The notes under the pieces: model-generated | What the model was told of the DNA's origin: nothing | Seen by the model: only the letters and a program-made list of their open reading frames with translations | Database searches by the model: none | DNA from: Dyella terrae | Lineage (GTDB): Bacteria; Pseudomonadota; Gammaproteobacteria; Xanthomonadales; Rhodanobacteraceae | DNA length: 64,000 nucleotides | NCBI RefSeq assembly: GCF_004322705.1 | Contig: NZ_SIZZ01000002.1 | Coordinates: forward strand, 62,001 to 126,000 | Reading direction: 5' to 3' | Made by a program: the position numbers and the translations under genes | Part shown: positions 57,385-64,000 of the stretch, one piece after another | How positions within the stretch are numbered: the stretch's first letter is position 1 | Layout: each line of letters opens with the position of its first letter

Positions 57385-57918
57385 ATGGCCCAGGCAATCA
57401 CTCTCGCCCGTCCGTACGCACGCGCCGCTTTCGAAGTGGCGCATGCGGCCGGCTCGCTGGCTGCGTGGTCGCAAGCGCTGTCCTTTGCCGCCCTGGTGGC
57501 AAAGGACTCGCGCGTGGCTGACCTCGGCACCGATCCTCGCGTGACGCACGAGCAGCTCGTCGCCCTGCACCTGCCGCAAGGCATGGGCAGCGACACGCCG
57601 TTCGCGAAGTTCCTGGGCGAACTGGCTGCCAACCGCCGCATGGCGCTGCTGCCGGAAATCGCCGATCTGTTCGAAGAACTCAAGCGTGAATCGGAGTCGC
57701 AGCTGCTGGTGAAGGTCACCAGTGCGATGGCTCTCGATGCCGCCCAGTCCGAACAGCTCAAGGCCTCGCTGAAGCGTCGCTTCAAGCGCGACATCGAACT
57801 GGAAACCCAGGTCGATGCATCGCTGCTCGGCGGCGTGGTGATCGACACCGGCAGCGAAGTGATCGACGGCTCCATTCGCGGTCGCCTGCAGCGCCTCTCC
57901 GGCGCGCTGACGCACTGA
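57385..57918 (+). CDS. atpH: ATP synthase subunit delta (AtpH)
   Basis: 177 residues, as in E. coli. ARPYARAAFEVAH is the conserved N-terminal segment and the C-terminal GGVVIDTGSEVIDGSIRGRL is the delta/OSCP signature. It links the top of F1 to the b-subunit stalk. It is followed by atpA after 57 bp. Confidence 0.96.
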   Translation: MAQAITLARPYARAAFEVAHAAGSLAAWSQALSFAALVAKDSRVADLGTDPRVTHEQLVALHLPQGMGSDTPFAKFLGELAANRRMALLPEIADLFEELKRESESQLLVKVTSAMALDAAQSEQLKASLKRRFKRDIELETQVDASLLGGVVIDTGSEVIDGSIRGRLQRLSGALTH

Positions 57919-57975
57919 CACAAGTTTCAAATCACCGGGTGCCGCTAGCGCGGCGCGAACCCAAGGATAACGACC

Positions 57976-59526
57976 ATGTCCAGCACCACCCTGAACCCGT
58001 CTGAGATCAGTGAACTGATCAAGACCCGCATCGAGCAGTTCAAGCTCGGCGCGGAAGCCCGCAACGAGGGCACGATCATCAGCGTGTCCGACGGTATCGT
58101 TCGCATCCACGGCCTGGCCGACGTGATGCAGGGCGAAATGATCGAACTGCCGGGCAACGCCTACGCCCTCGCGCTGAACCTCGAGCGTGACTCGGTGGGC
58201 GCGGTGGTGCTCGGTGAGTACCAGCACCTGCGCGAAGGCGACGTGGCCAAGACCACCGGCCGCATTCTCGAAGTGCCGACCGGTCCGGAACTGCTCGGTC
58301 GCGTCGTCGACTCGCTCGGCAACCCGATCGATGGCAAGGGTCCGATCCCGGCCAAGACCAGCTCGCCGATCGAAAAGGTCGCTCCGGGCGTGATCTGGCG
58401 TAAGTCGGTCGACCAGCCGGTGCAGACCGGTTACAAGTCCGTCGACTCGATGATCCCGATCGGCCGTGGCCAGCGTGAGCTGATCATCGGTGACCGTCAG
58501 ACCGGCAAGACCGCGCTGGCCATCGACGCGATCATCAACCAGAAAGACTCCGGCATTAAGTGCATCTACGTCGCCATCGGCCAGAAGCGCTCGTCGATCG
58601 CCAACGTGGTGCGCAAGCTCGAAGAGCACGGCGCCCTCGCCAACACGATCATCGTGGTTGCTTCGGCTTCCGAGTCGGCCGCCCTGCAGTACATCGCGCC
58701 GTACTCCGGCTGCGCCATGGGCGAGTACTTCCGTGACCGCGGCGAAGACGCGCTAATCATCTATGACGATCTGTCCAAGCAGGCCGTGGCCTACCGCCAG
58801 ATCTCGCTGCTGCTGAAGCGCCCGCCGGGCCGCGAAGCCTACCCGGGCGACGTGTTCTATCTCCACTCGCGTCTGCTCGAGCGCGCTGCCCGCGTGTCCG
58901 AGGAATACGTCGAGAAGTTCACCAACGGTGAAGTGAAGGGCAAGACCGGTTCGCTGACCGCGCTCCCGATCATTGAAACGCAGGCCGGCGACGTGTCCGC
59001 GTTCGTGCCGACCAACGTGATCTCGATCACCGACGGCCAGATCTTCCTGGAAACCGACCTCTTCAACGCCGGTATCCGTCCGGCCGTGAACGCCGGTATC
59101 TCGGTGTCGCGCGTGGGTGGTGCCGCCCAGACCAAGATCGTCAAGAAGCTGTCCGGCGGCGTGAAGCTGGCCCTGGCCCAGTTCCGCGAGCTGGCTGCGT
59201 TCGCGCAGTTCGCTTCGGACCTCGACCCGGCTACCCGCGCCCAGCTTGACCGCGGTCAGCGCGTCACCGAGCTGATGAAGCAGAAGCAGTACGCCCCGCT
59301 GTCGATCGCCGAGCTGGCTCTGTCGGTGTACGCCGCTGAAAAGGGCTACCTCGACGACCTGCCGGTCGACAAGGTGCTGCCGTTCGAGAAGGGCCTGCAC
59401 GCCTTCATGCACCAGAACCACGGCGAGCTGATGAAGAAGCTCGTCGCCACCGGTGACTGGAACAACGACATCGAAGCGACTTTCAAGTCGTCGATGGACG
59501 AGTTCAAGAAGACGGGCAGCTGGTAA
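57976..59526 (+). CDS. atpA: ATP synthase subunit alpha (AtpA)
   Basis: 516 residues. Walker [14 protein letters not shown] and the catalytic-interface [15 protein letters not shown]-region are in place, as are the regulatory-site ELIIGDRQ and the ISITDGQIF segment. It forms the non-catalytic subunits of the F1 hexamer. Its stop codon lies inside the first unit of a heptamer repeat that fills the gap to atpG. Confidence 0.98.
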   Translation: MSSTTLNPSEISELIKTRIEQFKLGAEARNEGTIISVSDGIVRIHGLADVMQGEMIELPGNAYALALNLERDSVGAVVLGEYQHLREGDVAKTTGRILEVPTGPELLGRVVDSLGNPIDGKGPIPAKTSSPIEKVAPGVIWRKSVDQPVQTGYKSVDSMIPIGRGQRELIIGDRQTGKTALAIDAIINQKDSGIKCIYVAIGQKRSSIANVVRKLEEHGALANTIIVVASASESAALQYIAPYSGCAMGEYFRDRGEDALIIYDDLSKQAVAYRQISLLLKRPPGREAYPGDVFYLHSRLLERAARVSEEYVEKFTNGEVKGKTGSLTALPIIETQAGDVSAFVPTNVISITDGQIFLETDLFNAGIRPAVNAGISVSRVGGAAQTKIVKKLSGGVKLALAQFRELAAFAQFASDLDPATRAQLDRGQRVTELMKQKQYAPLSIAELALSVYAAEKGYLDDLPVDKVLPFEKGLHAFMHQNHGELMKKLVATGDWNNDIEATFKSSMDEFKKTGSW

Positions 59527-59630
59527 ACGGCAAACCGTAAACGGTCAACGGGAGGAGCCGGTTCACACCATCTTCCCGTTGAGCCTGCGAAGCAGGTGGT
59601 CCCATCACCGTTTACAGCGCCGAAGGCGCG
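59524..59630. repeat. Heptamer repeat between atpA and atpG
   Basis: Four contiguous 7-bp units (TAAACGG, CAAACCG, TAAACGG, TCAACGG; 59524-59551) start on the atpA stop codon. About 50 bp later the complementary CCCGTT (59575-59580) and ACCGTTTACAG (59607-59617) allow partial hairpins. It is related to the units near 19480 and 20561. It does not interrupt the operon, as atpG follows at 59654. Confidence 0.65.
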
Positions 59631-59653
59631 ACTTAACTAAGCGAGCGTAGAGA

Positions 59654-60553
59654 ATGGCAAGCGGACGCGAAATCAAAACCAAGATCAAGAGCACGCAGAA
59701 CATGCGCAAGGTGACGCGCGCGCTCGAAATGGTCTCGGCCTCGAAAATCCGCAAGGCTCAGGACCTGATGAAGGCCTCGCGTCCTTATGCGCGCCAGATG
59801 CGCAAAGTGATCGCGCACGTGGCCCAGGCCAGCACCGACTTCAGCCATCCGTTCCTGCAGGAACGCGCGACGGTTGCGCGCGTGGCGTATGTGGTGGTGT
59901 CGACCGACCGCGGTCTTTGCGGTGGCCTGAACTCCAACCTCTTCCGCCGCATGCTGCCGGCCATCCGCGAGTGGCAGGACAAGGGCGTTGAAGTCGACGT
60001 GGTGGCGATCGGTCAGAAGGCCTCGCAGTTCTTCCGCCGCATCAAGGGCGTGAACCTCATCGGCAGCGTCACCCACCTGGGCGAGAAGCCCAAGCTCGAG
60101 CAGCTGGTGGGCGTGATCAAGGTCGTACTCGATGCGTTCACGGCCAACAAGGTCGATCGCGTGTTCCTGGCCTACAACGACTTCGTCAACACCATGACGC
60201 AGAAGCCGGCGCTCGATGCGCTGCTGCCGCTGCCGGTGGTGGCGTCGGAGATGGAAGCGTCCCAGGCGGCAGGCATCAAGCTCGAACAGTCGCACGACTG
60301 GGATTACATCTACGAACCCGATGCCGCGACCGTGCTGGAGCACGTGCTGACGCGTTACATCGAGTCCGTCGTGTACCAGGCCGTGATCGAAAACCTCGCC
60401 AGCGAGCACGCTGCGCGCATGGTGGCCATGAAGTCGGCCTCCGACAACGCGAGCAAGGTGATTGGCGAACTGACCCTGGTCTACAACAAGGCCCGTCAGG
60501 CCGCGATTACCCAGGAAATTTCCGAAATCGTCGGCGGTGCGGCGGCGGTCTAA
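59654..60553 (+). CDS. atpG: ATP synthase subunit gamma (AtpG)
   Basis: 299 residues (E. coli 287). [20 protein letters not shown] opens the N-terminal helix, and the C-terminal helix ends in [32 protein letters not shown] is the family motif. It is the central rotor shaft. A 127-bp gap with a heptamer repeat separates it from atpA. Confidence 0.97.
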   Translation: MASGREIKTKIKSTQNMRKVTRALEMVSASKIRKAQDLMKASRPYARQMRKVIAHVAQASTDFSHPFLQERATVARVAYVVVSTDRGLCGGLNSNLFRRMLPAIREWQDKGVEVDVVAIGQKASQFFRRIKGVNLIGSVTHLGEKPKLEQLVGVIKVVLDAFTANKVDRVFLAYNDFVNTMTQKPALDALLPLPVVASEMEASQAAGIKLEQSHDWDYIYEPDAATVLEHVLTRYIESVVYQAVIENLASEHAARMVAMKSASDNASKVIGELTLVYNKARQAAITQEISEIVGGAAAV

Positions 60554-60571
60554 GCGGTCTACGGTGGGTAG

Positions 60572-62077
<1,506 letters not shown>

Positions 62078-62102
62078 TCACGGGAATCGTGAGATGGGCA
62101 GG

Positions 62103-62125
62103 GGAAGCCGGCCTGGCCGGTTTCC
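62103..62125 (+). promoter_or_regulatory. Hairpin between atpD and atpC
   Basis: GGAAGCCGGCC and GGCCGGTTTCC pair (one wobble) around a single T, with only a short T pair after it. It lies in the 91-bp gap and could limit read-through or processing so that atpC is made at a lower level, but this is inference. Confidence 0.4.
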
Positions 62126-62168
62126 TTAAGCCCGATTCCCCGCTCCCGTTGAACCAAGCGAGAACACT

Positions 62169-62591
62169 ATGAGCACTCTTCGAGTCGACATCGTCAGCGC
62201 AGAAGCCGAGATCTTTCACGGTGAAGCCGCGATGGTCGTCGCCACCGGCGAAATGGGCGAGCTGGGCATTGCCCCCCGCCATGCGCCGCTGATCACGCGC
62301 CTGAAGCCGGGCCACGTGGACGTGGTGCTGCCCAACGGCGAGCGCCAGCAGTTCTGGGTTTCCGGCGGCATCCTCGAGGTGCAGCCGCAGGTCGTCACCG
62401 TGCTGGCCGATACGGCTGCCCGTGCTGCCGACCTCGACGAAGTCGCGGCGCAGCGCGCCAAGCAGGAAGCCGAGGACGCCCTGGCCAACCGCACCGACGC
62501 GGTGGAAATTGCCGAAGCCCAGGCCAAGCTGGCCGAAGCGCTGACGCAGCTGCAGGCCCTCGAGCGCATGCGCAAGAACCTTAAGCACTGA
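62169..62591 (+). CDS. atpC: ATP synthase subunit epsilon (AtpC)
   Basis: 140 residues (E. coli 139). The N-terminal beta sandwich starts [17 protein letters not shown] with the motif [14 protein letters not shown]; the C-terminal helix pair ends in RMRKNLK. It regulates F1 and couples it to the c-ring. Last gene of the operon. Confidence 0.96.
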   Translation: MSTLRVDIVSAEAEIFHGEAAMVVATGEMGELGIAPRHAPLITRLKPGHVDVVLPNGERQQFWVSGGILEVQPQVVTVLADTAARAADLDEVAAQRAKQEAEDALANRTDAVEIAEAQAKLAEALTQLQALERMRKNLKH

Positions 62592-62626
62592 GTGCGGCGC
62601 CCTCGTGGCGCAGCCTGGTGACCATG

Positions 62627-62647
62627 ACGCCGGCCTTGTGCCGGCGT
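62627..62647 (+). terminator. Probable terminator of the atp operon
   Basis: An 8-bp stem (ACGCCGGC / GCCGGCGT) with a 5-base loop, 36 bp past atpC. The T-run is very weak, so it may be only a stabilising hairpin. Confidence 0.4.
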
Positions 62648-62769
62648 TGTCGAATTCGGGGTACCGAACGGCCCGGCGAGAACGCGCCGTCTGAGGTGGG
62701 CCCGGACCCTTCACATCCGTGCCCCCCTTCATGCATTGTCGGTCCTCCCGGACCGGAGATACTCCACGC

Positions 62770-63297
62770 ATGAAGCGAACTGACGGTGCCCTCATCGCTG
62801 CTATCGTGCTGATCGCCGGTTGCGCCGCGCAGCGACCGGTGCCCCCGGTCGTCAAAGCCAAAGCGCCCTCGCACGGATCCTCGTCCTATGAAGCGGTCGA
62901 GCCGCAGGGCATGAAGCACTACCAGCTTGCGCTGGGGCAGGTCGCCAGCGGCGCCGGGCCCATCGCCCACGAAAGCCCCGCCTATCCCGCCTCCGAGCTG
63001 GGAGCTTGTCCCGAATCGGTCGACGTTCCTGCCCTGCTGGTCGTGGACGAGCAAGGCCAGGTCAGTGAGGCACGCATCGCCGCCGACACGCATGCGCCGG
63101 CATTCGACGACGCCGTGCGGGCGGCCGTGACTGGCTGGCGCTTCGAGCCGCTTCTCATCACGCATATGGCCGCCGATGCGAACGACGAAGCACATGTGGT
63201 GGATCAGAAGAAGCAGCCATTCAGCCTCAACTATGTATTCCATTTCAGGTGCAAGGCCGGGCAGGGCGCCGTGGTAACGGACGCAAGTCAGGGCTGA
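62770..63297 (+). CDS. Lipoprotein with a TonB-like C-terminal domain
   Basis: 175 residues from the ATG at 62770, which begins a lipoprotein signal (LIAGC, Cys18). Residues 90-155 resemble a TonB C-terminal domain ([34 protein letters not shown]), which in such proteins interacts with outer-membrane or envelope partners. It is between atpC and glmU, which is not a standard position, so its link to them is unclear. Confidence 0.75.
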   Translation: MKRTDGALIAAIVLIAGCAAQRPVPPVVKAKAPSHGSSSYEAVEPQGMKHYQLALGQVASGAGPIAHESPAYPASELGACPESVDVPALLVVDEQGQVSEARIAADTHAPAFDDAVRAAVTGWRFEPLLITHMAADANDEAHVVDQKKQPFSLNYVFHFRCKAGQGAVVTDASQG

Positions 63298-63373
63298 CCC
63301 AGCCGGACGGCGTATGCCAGCCCGGCCCGGCGAAAGGCGCTGCTATGCTGCGCCGCTATCAGGGACCCGACGC

Positions 63374-64000
63374 ATGACCATGAAGAACAAGCCGCTTCAC
63401 GTGATCGTCCTCGCCGCTGGCGAAGGCAAGCGCATGAAATCGAGCAAGCCCAAGGTGCTGATGCCGCTGGCGGGCCGCCCCTTGCTCGAACACGTCCTTG
63501 CCGCCGCTCGCGCCCTGCAGCCGCAGGCCGTCCACGTGGTCTACGGCCATGGCGGCGACCAGGTGCTGAAGGCCTTCGATGGTCAGCAAGACCTCCGCTG
63601 GGCCCTGCAGGCCGAACGCCTCGGCACTGGCCACGCCGTGGCCCAGGCCCTCAAGAATGTGCCCGATCACGCCGCCGTCCTCGTGCTGTACGGCGACGTG
63701 CCGCTCACCCGCGTATCGACCTTGCAGCGACTGATCGGCACGGACGGTTCGCTTGCCCTGCTGACCACGCGCGTTCCCGACCCGAAGGGCTACGGCCGCG
63801 TGCTCCGCGATGGCAACGGCCTCGTACGCGCCGTTGTGGAAGAAAAGGACGCCGATGACGCCCAGCGCGCCATCAACCTGATCAACACCGGCATCCTCGC
63901 CGCCGAATCGGAAGCGCTCAGGCGCTGGACGTCGAAGCTTGATCGCAACAACGCCCAGGGCGAGTACTACCTCACCGATATCTTCGCCATGGCCGCCAGC
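63374..64000 (+). CDS. glmU: Bifunctional UDP-GlcNAc pyrophosphorylase / GlcN-1-P acetyltransferase GlmU (3' end outside window)
   Basis: Open to the window end; the first 209 codons are visible. The pyrophosphorylase half has [46 protein letters not shown] (metal site) and [11 protein letters not shown]. The acetyltransferase half lies outside. It makes UDP-GlcNAc for peptidoglycan and LPS. Its position after the atp operon is classic for gammaproteobacteria. ATG at 63374 is used; ATG at 63380 is also possible. Confidence 0.96.
   Translation, partial: MTMKNKPLHVIVLAAGEGKRMKSSKPKVLMPLAGRPLLEHVLAAARALQPQAVHVVYGHGGDQVLKAFDGQQDLRWALQAERLGTGHAVAQALKNVPDHAAVLVLYGDVPLTRVSTLQRLIGTDGSLALLTTRVPDPKGYGRVLRDGNGLVRAVVEEKDADDAQRAINLINTGILAAESEALRRWTSKLDRNNAQGEYYLTDIFAMAAS

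Overview
The window is GC-rich chromosomal DNA from a gammaproteobacterium of the order Xanthomonadales, most likely Rhodanobacteraceae (Dyella/Luteibacter/Rhodanobacter-like). The basis is the gene orders def-fmt-rsmB / LysM-dprA-topA-tsaC and atpIBEFHAGDC-glmU, an RpoD with a long acidic insert, and frequent palindromic intergenic repeats. The genus cannot be fixed from sequence alone. There is no phage, plasmid, insertion sequence or CRISPR array.

Layout. (1) 1-5965: a catabolic unit with an APC permease (cut by the window edge), a secreted family-2 glycosidase of the exo-beta-D-glucosaminidase type and a LacI regulator, then a sulfotransferase. (2) 5962-7333: an AraC regulator divergent from a carboxymuconolactone decarboxylase/AhpD-like protein. 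(3) 7365-15421: a surface-sugar cluster with a split transketolase, an epimerase fused to a polyprenyl-phosphate glycosyltransferase, two methyltransferases, a GtrA-type flippase and a large GT-C-like membrane protein. I read it as a Gtr-type glycosylation module with its own sugar-making enzymes. (4) 16004-19420: tRNA-Ile2(CAU), an NTF2-like protein, an inverted REP pair, rpoD and dtd. (5) 19636-31562: lipid A acyltransferase and LPS core/O-antigen genes (two GT39 proteins, a CDP-glycerol-type transferase, five other glycosyltransferases, an O-antigen ligase).

(6) 31657-41805: translation and DNA housekeeping (rsmB, fmt, def, LysM protein, dprA, topA, tsaC) and a lone AMP-ligase. (7) 42320-49148: purD, a cupin, a CsgG-like lipoprotein and a small secreted protein sharing its C-terminal SH3-like module, an MFS-acyltransferase fusion and ampE. 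(8) 49504-54469: nudC, erpA, bactofilin, a coiled-coil membrane protein, bfr, bfd with a Fur box, rppH, tRNA-Met and queD. (9) 54623-64000: phasin, the complete ATP synthase operon, a TonB-like lipoprotein and the start of glmU.

Many genes are tightly coupled by 1-14 bp overlaps (def/fmt/rsmB, transketolase/epimerase-GT, GT2/ligase/GT2, TPR/GT39, GT4/GT39). Non-coding structure is notable: hairpins built from 7-bp repeats flank the lipid A acyltransferase on both sides, and a relative lies between atpA and atpG inside the ATP synthase operon. The strongest candidates for something new are the fused epimerase-glycosyltransferase module and the CsgG/SH3 pair. All functions are inferred from sequence motifs and gene context; no database search was run.
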